From Rhizobium albus (GTDB taxonomy: Bacteria > Pseudomonadota > Alphaproteobacteria > Rhizobiales > Rhizobiaceae), in contig BSNO01000004.1 of NCBI GenBank assembly GCA_030160035.1, positions 124,001 through 188,000 of the forward strand: DNA of 64,000 nt, written 5' to 3'. Of the stretch, positions 1 through 8,984 are shown piece by piece. The translations under genes were made by a program, and so were the position numbers. The notes below the pieces were generated by a model, which saw only the letters and a program-made list of their open reading frames with translations, had not been told where the DNA came from and did not search any database. How positions within the stretch are numbered: the first letter of the stretch is position 1; every line of letters begins with the position of its first letter.

Positions 1-1098
1 GCCGGATCCCATCTGGATAAACCCCATCATCGCAGAGGCGGAACCCGCGATCTGCGGGAACGGCACGAGCCCTGCCACCTGCATGTGCGGCATGACGAAG
101 GCGATGCCGAATGCGGCGAGCCCAACCGGCACCATGACCGTGTAGAAGGACGGGCCCGCCATCAGCAGCAGGGCAATCAGGAGCAGCGCACCGCCGCTGA
201 TGAAGGCGAGGCCGGGCAGTACTAGTGCCTCAGCCTTTCGGGCCCGCATCAGGGAGCGCACGGTGAGCGAGCCCAGAAAGAACGAGCCCGACTGCATCAG
301 CATGGACAGGCCGAACTGGGTCGGCGTCAGCCCCACCCTGTCGATCAGCACGAAGGGCAGGATCGTCGCCTGCGCATAGAGCGCGCCTACGGCAAAGCCG
401 CAGGTCAAGCTCGCGAACAGGAATTCGGAGCTGCCGAGCACCGTGCGATAGGCGCGCAGCACCATGCCCGGCCGCGCCAGCGCCGTGCTCGGAATGACCG
501 TTTCGCGCATGGCGAACCAGACGATGATGCCCGACACCACGCCGAAGCCAACCATGAGCACGAAGATCGCATGCCACCCGGCAATGCTGAGCGTCACGCC
601 ACCGATCGCCGGTGACAGCGCAGGCGCGATGGCGAGGATAATGCCGACCATGTTCATGATGCGCGCTGCCTGCTCGCCGGCAAACTGATCACGCACAATG
701 GCGCGCGCGACAGTGACGCCGACGGCAGCGCCGATCCCCTGGATCAGCCGGGCGACGAGCAGCATTTCAACGCTTTGCGACAGGGCAGCGAGCACGCCAC
801 CGATCAGATAGACGAGAAGGAAGCCGAGCGTCGTCTTGCGCCGCCCGAAGGCGTCGGCAAGCGGCCCGGCGGCGAGTTGCGCCACCGCAAAGCCGGCAAA
901 ATAAACCGTCAGCGTGGACTTGATGGCCGCATTCGAGCTGTCGAAGGCCTGCACCAGTTCCGGCATCGCCGGGGTGTAGAGCGCCATCGACACGGGACCG
1001 ATCGCCACGAGCAGCGCGGAAATCAGGCTCGTGCGGCGCTCCGACATGCGCCCCGGCTGAAGCAGCGGCCGGTTCGCGGGTTCGACGGCGTCGGTCAT
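1..1098 (-). CDS. Bcr/CflA-type MFS drug exporter (3' end cut by window edge)
   Basis: The minus-strand frame from the ATG at 1098 stays open for 366 codons to the window edge, so the C-terminus is missing. The translation has many hydrophobic helices and the MFS motif A region near residues 73-82 (GPLADAFGRR), followed by RLIQGIGAAVG, typical of the 12-TM DHA1 Bcr/CflA family. Members export drugs or metabolites across the inner membrane by proton antiport. Its start overlaps the MarR stop in an ATGA, so the two are translationally coupled and the regulator probably controls the exporter. Family is confident; substrate is unknown. Confidence 0.88.
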   Translation of the reverse strand, partial: MTDAVEPANRPLLQPGRMSERRTSLISALLVAIGPVSMALYTPAMPELVQAFDSSNAAIKSTLTVYFAGFAVAQLAAGPLADAFGRRKTTLGFLLVYLIGGVLAALSQSVEMLLVARLIQGIGAAVGVTVARAIVRDQFAGEQAARIMNMVGIILAIAPALSPAIGGVTLSIAGWHAIFVLMVGFGVVSGIIVWFAMRETVIPSTALARPGMVLRAYRTVLGSSEFLFASLTCGFAVGALYAQATILPFVLIDRVGLTPTQFGLSMLMQSGSFFLGSLTVRSLMRARKAEALVLPGLAFISGGALLLIALLLMAGPSFYTVMVPVGLAAFGIAFVMPHMQVAGLVPFPQIAGSASAMMGFIQMGSG

Positions 1099-1571
1099 GC
1101 GGCTTGTCCGCTGGTTGAGCGATCACAGCCGAGCATGCTCTGAAGCGATCCTCTCATACTGCGCAGAACCGCTTCGAAAACGGCCTTGTCGGCAGGCGCC
1201 ACCCCTTCCATAGCCGCGCCCAGCACCGAGCCGGCGACAGCGCGCGCCTCGTCGATTACCTGGTCGGCGGCATCCGTCGCATAGACAAGCCGTGCGCGGC
1301 GATCGCTGGGGTCCACCCGACGCTCCACCAGGCCACGTTGCTCCAGCCTGTCGACATAGCCGGAGACCGTCATGGGCTCGACGCCGAGGCGTTCCGCCAG
1401 CACCGTCTGACGGCCGCCGTTGAGCGCAGCGATGTGGATCAGCGCCCGGGCTTCTCCCGGCGTGATATCCGTGCCGTTGAGAACGATGCGTTTTTCGACC
1501 GCCGCCCTGAGAAGACGGCCGACATCGGTGATGACGAAGCCAAGGGAATCCGGATCGACCGTGCGCGACAT
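1095..1571 (-). CDS. MarR-family transcriptional regulator
   Basis: 158 residues, the usual size for a MarR winged-helix dimer. The recognition region reads TVLAERLGVEPMTVSGYVDR (about 56-75), followed by the wing with DPSDRRARLV. MarR proteins normally repress a neighbouring transport gene and release DNA when a phenolic or drug ligand binds. The gene is first in a two-gene unit with the MFS exporter. A perfect 15-bp palindrome lies 19 bp upstream of its start, which fits autorepression. An AGGA ribosome-binding site precedes the ATG. The ligand cannot be predicted. Confidence 0.93.
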   Translation of the reverse strand: MSRTVDPDSLGFVITDVGRLLRAAVEKRIVLNGTDITPGEARALIHIAALNGGRQTVLAERLGVEPMTVSGYVDRLEQRGLVERRVDPSDRRARLVYATDAADQVIDEARAVAGSVLGAAMEGVAPADKAVFEAVLRSMRGSLQSMLGCDRSTSGQAA

Positions 1572-1589
1572 GGGGTGTTCCTGCGATAA

Positions 1590-1604
1590 AAGTAAGCCTT
1601 ACTT
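1590..1604. promoter_or_regulatory. Perfect palindrome, probable MarR operator
   Basis: AAGTAAGCCTTACTT is a perfect 7+1+7 inverted repeat directly upstream of the marR-like gene, between it and the divergent M3 peptidase gene. MarR dimers bind palindromes of this size. The position suggests autoregulation of the marR-exporter unit; assignment as operator is inference. Confidence 0.6.
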
Positions 1605-1702
1605 ATTATCCCATAGGCGCTTTCGCAAGCCGCCTGCCGCTTGCTTCCGATCACATCATCATTACATCGCTGTTCAACGCATTCTCAAAGCTGGATACGC
1701 GC

Positions 1703-3760
1703 ATGACCGCCGCTTCACCGATCGCCTTTGAACGCATTTCCGACTGGTCCGGATCCTACGGGCTCCCCAATTTTGCTGCGGTCGAGGACGATGACTTCCG
1801 CCCGGCCTTCGACGCGGCCCTTTCGGCGCATGACGCGGAAATCGAGGCCATCGCTCAGTCTGAGGCAGCGCCAACATTCGAAAACACGATCGAAGCCCTG
1901 GAACTGGCCGGCAAAGGCCTGTCGCGGGTTTCGGCGCTCTTCTTCAACCGCGCCGGCTCCCATACGAACCCGGCCATTCAGGAGCTCGAGCGCGAGATCG
2001 CGCCGCAACTGTCGCGGCATTATTCGCGCATCGCGATGAACAAGCCGCTGTTCCAGCGCATCGACACCCTTTTCCGGAGAGCATCGACGCTGGATCTCAC
2101 CACCGAGCAGTTCCGCGTGCTGGAGCGAAGCTGGAAAGGCTTCGTGCGATCCGGCGCCAACCTTGCGGAAGAAGACCAGACCCGCCTCGCCGCGATCAAT
2201 GAGCGCCTGGCGACCCTTGGTGCGCGTTTCGGGCAGAACGTGCTTGCCGACGAACAGTCCTGGCAGCTGCTTCTCGATGAAACCGATCTCGATGGCCTTC
2301 CGGATTTCGTGCGCGACGCCATGGCGTCGGCGGCGAGCGATCGGGGCGCCGATGGACGCTACGCCGTCACGCTGTCGCGCTCGATCATCGAGCCGTTCCT
2401 GACCTTCTCCGAGCGACGCGACCTTCGCGAAGCGGCATTCCGAGCCTGGACGGCGCGCGGCGAGAATGCCGGCGACACCGACAACCGTCCGCTGATTGCC
2501 GAAATCCTCAAGCTCCGCGCTGAAAAGGCAAAGCTGCTCGGCTACGAGAATTTCGCCGCCTACAAGCTTGAAGACACGATGGCGAAGACCCCCGATGCGG
2601 TAAACGCGTTGCTGCAGACCGTTTGGGAGCCGGCCGTTCGCCACGCGGCCGATGAGGAGGCAGCGCTTGCAGACATCGCCGCCGCCGAAGGCAACAACGA
2701 ACCTATCGCACCCTGGGACTGGCGCCACTACGCCGAAAAGCTGAGGCGCCAACGCTTCGATTTCTCCGAAGAGGAGCTGAAGCCCTATTTCCAGCTCGAT
2801 CGCATCGCCGAGGCCGCTTTCGATGTTGCAGGCCGGCTCTTCGGCCTCGACTTCGAGCTTCTGGATGGGGTGAAGGCCTACCACCCGGATGTCCGGACCT
2901 TTGCCGTCAAGAACCGCTCAGGCGAAACGATCGGCATCTTCCTGACTGACTATTTCGCGCGTTCCTCGAAACGTTCCGGCGCTTGGATGAGCGCCTTTGC
3001 CAGCCAGCACCGGCTGGATGGCGGGCAGCTTCCGCTCATCTACAACGTCATGAACTTCGCCAAGCCGCGCGAAGGGTCTCCTGCCCTTCTGTCGCTGGAC
3101 GACGCACGCACGCTGTTCCACGAATTCGGCCACGCGCTTCATGGGCTCTTGTCCGACGTGACCTACCCTTCCGTGTCGGGAACTTCGGTCTCGCGCGATT
3201 TCGTCGAGCTGCCCTCGCAGCTTTACGAGCACTGGCTGACCGTGCCTGAGATCCTGCGCAAGCACGCCGTGCATTATCGAACGGGCGAGCCGATCCCGCA
3301 GCAGCTCCTGGACAAGGTCCTGGCCGCCGCCCGGTTCAATGCGGGCTTTGCGACGGTGGAATACACGGCCTCGGCGTTGATCGACATGGCCTACCACACG
3401 GCCGCGGACGTCGAAGACCCCGCCGCATTCGAAGCGGCAAACCTTGAGGCCATCGGCAAGCCGGCAGCCATCGAGATGCGCCACCGTAGCCCGCATTTTC
3501 TGCACATCTTCTCGGGCGACGGCTATTCCGCCGGCTATTACTCCTACATGTGGTCGGAAGTGCTCGATGCCGACGCCTTCTCGGCCTTCGCGGAAACCGG
3601 CGACGCCTTCGATGCCGCGATGGCGGAACGGCTGCGCACCCATGTCTATTCCGCCGGTGGCGCCGTGGACCCGGAAGAGACATACACAGCCTTCCGCGGC
3701 CGGCTTCCGACGCCGGAAGCCCTGCTCAAAAAGCGCGGCCTGGTTCAAGACGCCGCCTGA
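1703..3760 (+). CDS. dcp: M3 family metallopeptidase (peptidyl-dipeptidase Dcp / oligopeptidase A type)
   Basis: 685 residues, the normal length of M3A cytosolic zinc peptidases that degrade short peptides. The zinc-binding HExxH is visible as LFHEFGHALHG around residue 472, with the third ligand glutamate expected in the following FVELPSQLYEHW segment. The protein lacks a signal peptide, so it is probably cytoplasmic. Dcp and PrlC/OpdA share this architecture, and the choice of symbol is tentative. It is transcribed divergently from the MarR unit and stands alone before bipA. Confidence 0.88.
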   Translation: MTAASPIAFERISDWSGSYGLPNFAAVEDDDFRPAFDAALSAHDAEIEAIAQSEAAPTFENTIEALELAGKGLSRVSALFFNRAGSHTNPAIQELEREIAPQLSRHYSRIAMNKPLFQRIDTLFRRASTLDLTTEQFRVLERSWKGFVRSGANLAEEDQTRLAAINERLATLGARFGQNVLADEQSWQLLLDETDLDGLPDFVRDAMASAASDRGADGRYAVTLSRSIIEPFLTFSERRDLREAAFRAWTARGENAGDTDNRPLIAEILKLRAEKAKLLGYENFAAYKLEDTMAKTPDAVNALLQTVWEPAVRHAADEEAALADIAAAEGNNEPIAPWDWRHYAEKLRRQRFDFSEEELKPYFQLDRIAEAAFDVAGRLFGLDFELLDGVKAYHPDVRTFAVKNRSGETIGIFLTDYFARSSKRSGAWMSAFASQHRLDGGQLPLIYNVMNFAKPREGSPALLSLDDARTLFHEFGHALHGLLSDVTYPSVSGTSVSRDFVELPSQLYEHWLTVPEILRKHAVHYRTGEPIPQQLLDKVLAAARFNAGFATVEYTASALIDMAYHTAADVEDPAAFEAANLEAIGKPAAIEMRHRSPHFLHIFSGDGYSAGYYSYMWSEVLDADAFSAFAETGDAFDAAMAERLRTHVYSAGGAVDPEETYTAFRGRLPTPEALLKKRGLVQDAA

Positions 3761-3884
3761 TCTCGACCGGGGCAGCACGCTGATCGGCGCGCGCCCCTTT
3801 CGCATTTGCGAAAAACCATGTATGAGCGCGCCAAATGAAGGCTGGCGCTCATATCCATGCGCCCCACAATTCCGAGACATTCCC

Positions 3885-5717
3885 ATGACCATGCGCAATA
3901 TCGCGATCATCGCACACGTCGACCATGGCAAGACCACGCTCGTCGACGAGCTCCTCAAGCAATCCGGCTCCTTCCGTGAGAACCAGCGCACAGCAGAGCG
4001 CATGATGGATTCCAACGACCTGGAAAAGGAACGCGGCATCACGATCCTTGCCAAGGCGACGTCGATCGAGTGGAAGGGCCACCGCATCAACATCGTCGAC
4101 ACGCCGGGTCACGCCGACTTCGGCGGTGAGGTCGAGCGCATTCTCTCGATGGTCGACGGCGCGATCGTTCTGGTCGATGCCGCCGAAGGCCCGATGCCGC
4201 AGACGAAATTCGTGGTCGGCAAGGCGCTCAAGGTCGGTCTCCGCCCGATCGTGGCGATCAACAAGATCGATCGTCCCGATGGTCGCGCAGAAGAAGTCGT
4301 CAACGAGGTGTTTGACCTCTTCGCCGCGCTCGACGCCAATGACGAGCAGCTGGACTTCCCCATTCTCTACGGCTCCGGCCGCGCCGGCTGGATGAACACC
4401 GCGCCGGAAGGTCCGTCGGACCAGGGTCTTGCACCGCTTCTCGACCTCGTCATGGAGCACGTGCCCGAGCCGAAAGTCGGCGAAGGTCCGTTCCGCATGA
4501 TCGGCACGCTGCTCGAAGCCAACCCGTTCCTCGGCCGCATCATCACCGGCCGCATCCATTCCGGCTCCATCAAGCCGAACCAGGCCGTGAAGGTACTGGC
4601 TGCCGACGGCAAGACGGTCGAGACCGGCCGTATTTCCAAGATCCTCGCGTTCCGCGGTATCGAGCGCCAGCCGATCGAAGAAGCCAAGGCGGGCGACATC
4701 GTCGCCATCGCCGGCCTGTCGAAGGGCACGGTCGCCGATACGTTCTGCGACCCGGCCGTCAACGAGCCGCTGCAGGCGCAGCCGATCGATCCGCCGACCG
4801 TCACCATGTCCTTCATCGTCAATGACAGCCCGCTTGCCGGCACCGAAGGCGACAAGGTTACGAGCCGCGTCATCCGCGATCGCCTGTTCAAGGAAGCCGA
4901 AGGCAACGTCGCGCTGAAGATCGAGGAAGCCGAAGGCAAGGACTCGTTCTACGTCTCCGGCCGTGGCGAATTGCAGCTCGCCGTCCTCATCGAGACCATG
5001 CGCCGCGAAGGCTTCGAGCTTGCCGTATCCCGTCCGCGCGTCGTCATGCAGAAGGGCGAGAACGGCCAGATGCTCGAGCCGGTCGAAGAAGTCGTCATCG
5101 ACGTCGATGAAGAACATTCGGGCGTCGTCGTGCAGAAGATGTCGGAGCGCAAGGCCGACATGGTCGAGCTGCGTCCGTCTGGCGGCAACCGCGTGCGTCT
5201 CGTGTTCCACGCACCGACGCGCGGCCTGATCGGCTACCAGTCGGAGCTTCTGACGGACACGCGGGGCACGGCCATCATGAACCGGCTGTTCCACTCCTAC
5301 CAGCCTTACAAGGGCGAGATCGCCGGCCGCGTCCAGGGCGTGCTGCTCGCCAACGAAGCGGGCGAGTCCGTCGCTTACGCCATGTTCAACCTGGAAGACC
5401 GCGGCCCGATGATCATCGATGCCGGCGAGAAGGTCTATGCCGGCATGATCATCGGCATTCACACCCGCGACAACGACCTCGAAGTGAACGTGCTGAAGGG
5501 CAAGAAGCTCACCAACATGCGCGCCTCGGGCAAGGACGAAGCCGTGAAGCTCACCCCGCCGATCAAGATGACGCTCGACCGTGCACTCTCCTGGATCCAG
5601 GACGACGAACTCGTCGAAGTCACGCCGAAGTCGATCCGCCTGCGCAAGATGTATCTCGATTCCAACGAGCGCAAGCGCTTCGAGAAGTCGCGTTCGGCCG
5701 CCGCTGGCGCCGCGTAA
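3885..5717 (+). CDS. typA: Ribosome-associated GTPase BipA/TypA
   Basis: 610 residues from the ATG at 3885 (a second ATG at 3891 is possible). A much longer upstream frame exists but overlaps the peptidase gene and adds non-homologous sequence. GTPase motifs are clear: [16 protein letters not shown] and NKID, followed by EF-G-like domains II, III and V and the BipA-specific C-terminal domain. BipA binds ribosomes and assists 50S assembly and stress or low-temperature growth. A strong terminator follows the stop, so it is a single-gene unit. Confidence 0.96.
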   Translation: MTMRNIAIIAHVDHGKTTLVDELLKQSGSFRENQRTAERMMDSNDLEKERGITILAKATSIEWKGHRINIVDTPGHADFGGEVERILSMVDGAIVLVDAAEGPMPQTKFVVGKALKVGLRPIVAINKIDRPDGRAEEVVNEVFDLFAALDANDEQLDFPILYGSGRAGWMNTAPEGPSDQGLAPLLDLVMEHVPEPKVGEGPFRMIGTLLEANPFLGRIITGRIHSGSIKPNQAVKVLAADGKTVETGRISKILAFRGIERQPIEEAKAGDIVAIAGLSKGTVADTFCDPAVNEPLQAQPIDPPTVTMSFIVNDSPLAGTEGDKVTSRVIRDRLFKEAEGNVALKIEEAEGKDSFYVSGRGELQLAVLIETMRREGFELAVSRPRVVMQKGENGQMLEPVEEVVIDVDEEHSGVVVQKMSERKADMVELRPSGGNRVRLVFHAPTRGLIGYQSELLTDTRGTAIMNRLFHSYQPYKGEIAGRVQGVLLANEAGESVAYAMFNLEDRGPMIIDAGEKVYAGMIIGIHTRDNDLEVNVLKGKKLTNMRASGKDEAVKLTPPIKMTLDRALSWIQDDELVEVTPKSIRLRKMYLDSNERKRFEKSRSAAAGAA

Positions 5718-5742
5718 CTCAGCACAAATTGACTGCGAATCA

Positions 5743-5779
5743 GGGCGGGGATGCGAGCGATCGCATCCCCGCCCTTTTT
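5743..5779 (+). terminator. Rho-independent terminator of typA
   Basis: A perfect 14-bp GC-rich stem (5743-5756 with 5761-5774) closes a GCGA loop and is followed by TTTTT. It lies 25 bp after the typA stop codon. Confidence 0.93.
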
Positions 5780-5857
5780 GTTTCTGGCTGCGCGCTGTGC
5801 CGTTTCGGAGCGACTGCCAGCACCAAAACCGGACACCCGTGTCTCTTGCCGAAAACG

Positions 5858-5872
5858 TTAATGAAGCGTTAA
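5858..5872. promoter_or_regulatory. Perfect CtrA box (TTAA-N7-TTAA)
   Basis: TTAATGAAGCGTTAA matches the alphaproteobacterial CtrA consensus TTAA-N7-TTAA exactly. It sits 99 bp upstream of the acetyltransferase start and after the typA terminator, so it is placed to act on the acetyltransferase promoter. Function is inferred from the motif alone. Confidence 0.5.
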
Positions 5873-5971
5873 ACTTGTTTCGGGTCGTCGGACCAAATGA
5901 GCTGTGGGCGATGCCCCGTCTGCTCCCCGAGGCGCTTCGTCGGCGGAATCCGAAGCGATAGGATTCGTGCC

Positions 5972-6478
5972 ATGAAGACGCTTTCCATCGATGTCCGTCC
6001 TGCAACACCCGACGACGCCCAGGCGATTGCCGAAACGCACCGCTCCGCATGGGCGCATGCCTATTCCGGACTGATCCCCTTCAAGACGCTGCGGGCCATG
6101 ATGGAGCGCCGCAACGTGAAATGGTGGACGCGCGCGATCAATGGCTCGACCAGCATTCTCGTGCTCGATGTCGGCGGCACGGTCGCGGGCTATGCAACGC
6201 TTGGCCTCAACCGAGCGCCTGCCCTGCCGCAGGAAGGCGAGATCTACGAGCTTTACCTTCGCCCGGAATATCAGGGCATCGGGCTCGGCAAGCGGCTTTT
6301 TACCGAAGCACGACGGCTTCTGTCGTCGCTCGGCTGCCGCGGCGTCGTCGTCTGGACGCTCGAAGACAATGATCGCGCCGTGCAGTTCTACCGCCAAAGC
6401 GGCGGGCGCGACGTGGCCGAAGGCACCGAAACCTTCGACGGCAAGCGCCTCGGCAAGATCGCTTTCATCTGGCCGTAG
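5972..6478 (+). CDS. GNAT family N-acetyltransferase
   Basis: 168 residues from the ATG at 5972. The acetyl-CoA binding motif A is seen as ELYLRPEYQGIGLGKRLF (Q-x-x-G-x-G type) at about residues 91-108, and a downstream NDRAVQFYRQSGG is the usual motif B/C helix. GNAT enzymes move an acetyl group to small molecules, antibiotics or protein amines; the acceptor here is unknown. The gene is monocistronic, and a CtrA-type box lies upstream. Confidence 0.88.
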   Translation: MKTLSIDVRPATPDDAQAIAETHRSAWAHAYSGLIPFKTLRAMMERRNVKWWTRAINGSTSILVLDVGGTVAGYATLGLNRAPALPQEGEIYELYLRPEYQGIGLGKRLFTEARRLLSSLGCRGVVVWTLEDNDRAVQFYRQSGGRDVAEGTETFDGKRLGKIAFIWP

Positions 6479-6637
6479 CCATTACCGCCTGATTGAAAGT
6501 CGGCCCACACAGCATGTTCAGCGCATCGGACAGCGCACCCTTGAGCCGAGCAGAGGCGCGCTCGGGTGCCACAGTTGCTTTGGCGCGTGATTGCCGGTAT
6601 TTCCCCGGCAAAGCCTGCCTCCAACAAGAGAGTTCAC

Positions 6638-7165
6638 ATGCGCATCGACGCCATCGCCATCGGCAACAATCCGCCTGAAGACATCAACGTCATCATCGAA
6701 GTTCCCGTTGGCGGGCAGCCGATCAAGTACGAGATGGACAAGGAATCCGGTACGCTGGTCGTGGACCGCTTCCTGCACACGCCGATGACCTATCCGGGCA
6801 ATTACGGCTTCGTGCCGCATACGCTTTCGGAAGACGGAGACCCGATCGACGTGCTCGTCTGCAACACGCGCCCTTTAATCCCCGGCTGCGTCATCAATGT
6901 GCGCCCGATCGGCGTGCTCTTGATGGAAGACAATTCCGGCAAGGATGAAAAGATCATTGCCGTTCCGGTCTCGGCGCTCACCAAGCGCTACGAGAAGGTG
7001 TTGAACCACACCGACCTGCCGGAAATCACGCTGCAGCAGATCCAGCACTTCTTCGAGCACTACAAGGATCTGGAACCCGGCAAGTGGGTTCGCGTGGAAG
7101 ATTGGCAGGGCGCCGATGCCGCCCGCCGCTTCATCACCGAAGCTATCGAGCGCGGCCGGAAGTAA
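6638..7165 (+). CDS. ppa: Inorganic pyrophosphatase (family I)
   Basis: 175 residues, the normal size of a bacterial family I soluble pyrophosphatase. The start is set by [10 protein letters not shown] and homologous family length, not the longer upstream frame. Signature residues include ANYGFVP-like [10 protein letters not shown], and the metal-binding stretch [10 protein letters not shown] with its conserved aspartates. The enzyme hydrolyses pyrophosphate in the cytoplasm and pulls biosynthetic reactions forward. It shares a bidirectional terminator with the convergent yggT gene. Confidence 0.97.
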   Translation: MRIDAIAIGNNPPEDINVIIEVPVGGQPIKYEMDKESGTLVVDRFLHTPMTYPGNYGFVPHTLSEDGDPIDVLVCNTRPLIPGCVINVRPIGVLLMEDNSGKDEKIIAVPVSALTKRYEKVLNHTDLPEITLQQIQHFFEHYKDLEPGKWVRVEDWQGADAARRFITEAIERGRK

Positions 7166-7192
7166 GTTTCGCCTCGTCCAGTCTGTGATCAC

Positions 7193-7232
7193 GAAAAGGG
7201 CCGCTGCATCTAAGGATGCAGCGGCCCTTTTC
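7193..7232. terminator. Bidirectional terminator between ppa and yggT
   Basis: An 18-bp perfect stem (7193-7210 with 7215-7232) around a TAAG loop has A and T runs at its ends, so it can stop transcription from both convergent genes. Confidence 0.92.
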
Positions 7233-7274
7233 CGTATCTCTCAGCCACCGGCCAAGGCCGGTACGGCACGCCGT

Positions 7275-7565
7275 TTAGACGAGCGCGGGCGCGATCGTGT
7301 TCCACATGAAGGAACGGATGAAGAAGATGATGAGCAGAAGCACGATCGGCGAAATGTCGAGGCCGCCGAGATCAGGCAGGATGCGCCGCAGCGGCCGAAG
7401 CGCCGGCTCGGTCGCCTTGTAGAGAAACTCCGCCACCATCGCGACGAAGCGGTTGTTGGAATTGACCACGTTGAACGCATAGAGCCACGAGAAGATGGCG
7501 CTGCCGATGATGATCCAGGTGTAGATGCTCAAAGCCAGATCGATGGTCTGGAAGACGGCTATCAT
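7275..7565 (-). CDS. YggT family membrane protein
   Basis: 96 residues starting at [10 protein letters not shown]. Two hydrophobic segments flank the YggT signature, seen as [19 protein letters not shown] around residues 53-71, followed by a second membrane helix ([12 protein letters not shown]). YggT proteins are inner-membrane proteins linked to osmotic or potassium tolerance and, in other phyla, to cell division and envelope organisation. An in-frame extension upstream to 7730 exists but overlaps the next gene and is unlikely. Confidence 0.9.
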   Translation of the reverse strand: MIAVFQTIDLALSIYTWIIIGSAIFSWLYAFNVVNSNNRFVAMVAEFLYKATEPALRPLRRILPDLGGLDISPIVLLLIIFFIRSFMWNTIAPALV

Positions 7566-7648
7566 TCTCACTCTCCGTTGCGGGCTGGCCGAGATGTAGC
7601 CACTCCGAACTTGCCCGGCAAGTGCGCTGCTGCCGCACCGATAGGCGC

Positions 7649-8425
7649 TTAAGCCTGGCGCGCCGCCATGACGCCCATTTCGCGATCGAGCCGGCGCATG
7701 AAGATCATCGACAGGAACTCGGCGAGCCATGCACGCAGGGGCCCGTCATGGATCATGCGTCCGTGCAGGTGATCCCGACCCTGCTGTGCGCCTGGCAGGT
7801 CGAAGCGATGCGCCCCGTGCACCACCCAGCGATGCATCATGGCCTGGGTCAGTTCGCCGTGGAACTGGACGCCCCAGGCATTCTCCCCGAAGCGGAAGGC
7901 CTGGTTCTCGTAGTCGTCGGCTGTTGCCAGCAGCGTCGCGTCACGCGGCAGCTCGAAGCCTTCCCTGTGGAAGTGATAGACCATCGACGGCCAGTTCATC
8001 AGCGCCGCCCCTTCCGGCGTCGGCCGCAGCGGATACCAGCCAATTTCCGTCAGCCCGTCGGGATGTGCCTCGACCTTGCCGCCTAGATGACGAACGAGAA
8101 GCTGCGCCCCGAGGCAAATGCCGAGATAGGGCTTGTTTTCCAACAGCGGAACCTTCAGCCACTCGATCTCGCGCCGAATGCCCTCATCTTCGTCATTGGC
8201 GCTCATCGGGCCACCGAAGACGATCGCGCCGACATGGCGCTCAAGCGTATCGGGAAGCGGGTCGCCTAGAACCGGTCGGCGGATATCCAGCGCGAATCCG
8301 GCTTGTTCCAGCATCAGACCGACCCGCCCGGGGCTCGACCGTTCTTGATGCAGCACGACGAGGATGCGCGGTGCGGGATCGAGGTCCCGCGATCCAAAAC
8401 CCTGTCGTCCAGACATGAAGTTCAT
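7649..8425 (-). CDS. Class I glutamine amidotransferase (GMP synthase-like domain)
   Basis: 258 residues from the ATG at 8425, which overlaps the preceding TerB-like stop as TGATG. The class I triad is visible: the nucleophile Cys in GICLGAQLL and the His in GVQFHGEL. It is a stand-alone GATase domain, larger than the amidotransferase half of GuaA, and belongs to the group annotated as GMP synthase-like or gamma-glutamyl hydrolases. The acceptor is unknown. A later ATG (MSGRQG, 8416) is also possible. Confidence 0.85.
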   Translation of the reverse strand: MNFMSGRQGFGSRDLDPAPRILVVLHQERSSPGRVGLMLEQAGFALDIRRPVLGDPLPDTLERHVGAIVFGGPMSANDEDEGIRREIEWLKVPLLENKPYLGICLGAQLLVRHLGGKVEAHPDGLTEIGWYPLRPTPEGAALMNWPSMVYHFHREGFELPRDATLLATADDYENQAFRFGENAWGVQFHGELTQAMMHRWVVHGAHRFDLPGAQQGRDHLHGRMIHDGPLRAWLAEFLSMIFMRRLDREMGVMAARQA

Positions 8426-8883
8426 CAGTCCTGCTCGCCTTCCACGCGTTGTCTGGCCCACACACGCTGTCTGGTGGAAACGCCGAGGAGTTCGGCGATG
8501 CGCCAGACGACATTCTCCTCCAGTTCATGGCGCTCGCCATCGGCGTACACCACCTCCCAGAGAAGCTCGATGAAATTGACCCGCTGCTCTTCGTCCAGCG
8601 ACCGCTTGAGCACGCTGGTGAACGCATAGAGGTCGACAGCCTCGTCGTCAGCCTTTTGGCCGGCCTTCAGCACGGCATCCAGTTCGCTGCCCTTGAGATC
8701 GTAGGCGGCGGCAACGACATCGCGAAGCTTCTTGCGCTCGCTCGGGCGCACGTCCCCATCCGCGTCGACCACGTGAAAAAACAACGCCGCCGCTGCCACG
8801 CGAGGATCGTCCCGCGTCAGCTGGCGCGAGGCACGCTCACTGTGGGTGACGGATTGAAACAGCTTTTGGAGACGCTCGAGCAT
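8425..8883 (-). CDS. TerB-like (tellurite-resistance family) protein
   Basis: 152 residues from MLERLQKLFQ. The all-helical TerB fold is suggested by the acidic pair FFHVVDADGDVRPSERKK and LWEVVYADGERHELEE, which are the two conserved metal-binding motifs of the family. Isolated TerB proteins are common in alphaproteobacteria and do not by themselves imply tellurite resistance. Translationally coupled to the downstream amidotransferase. Function in this organism is unknown. Confidence 0.82.
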   Translation of the reverse strand: MLERLQKLFQSVTHSERASRQLTRDDPRVAAAALFFHVVDADGDVRPSERKKLRDVVAAAYDLKGSELDAVLKAGQKADDEAVDLYAFTSVLKRSLDEEQRVNFIELLWEVVYADGERHELEENVVWRIAELLGVSTRQRVWARQRVEGEQD

Positions 8884-8933
8884 AACCCCAATAACTACAG
8901 ATCGGCGTGAGTCGCGCAATGCGCTGACTGTTG

Positions 8934-8958
8934 CAGGCGCGTCACAGTGACACGCCTG
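8934..8958. repeat. Imperfect inverted repeat between hemY and terB-like gene
   Basis: CAGGCGCGTCAC and GTGACACGCCTG flank a single central base, with one mismatch. It sits in the 101-bp gap downstream of hemY's preceding gene and upstream of hemY's stop-side neighbour. There is no U-run, so it is a weak terminator candidate or a protein-binding site. Confidence 0.4.
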
Positions 8959-8984
8959 TTTGATCCGGGCAGAACGCGCTGGCC

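Noticed and set aside
3444-3884. N-terminal extension of typA overlapping the peptidase gene
   Set aside because: Adds sequence not seen in BipA and overlaps the peptidase by over 300 bp; ATG 3885 gives the family length.
3849-6050. 733-codon open frame on the minus strand across typA
   Set aside because: It is the antisense shadow of a certain BipA gene, crosses its terminator, and its translation has low-complexity Arg/Asp/Leu content with no domain.
8425-8883. Tellurite-resistance locus
   Set aside because: Only a lone TerB-like gene is present, with no TerC, TerD or TerZ nearby.
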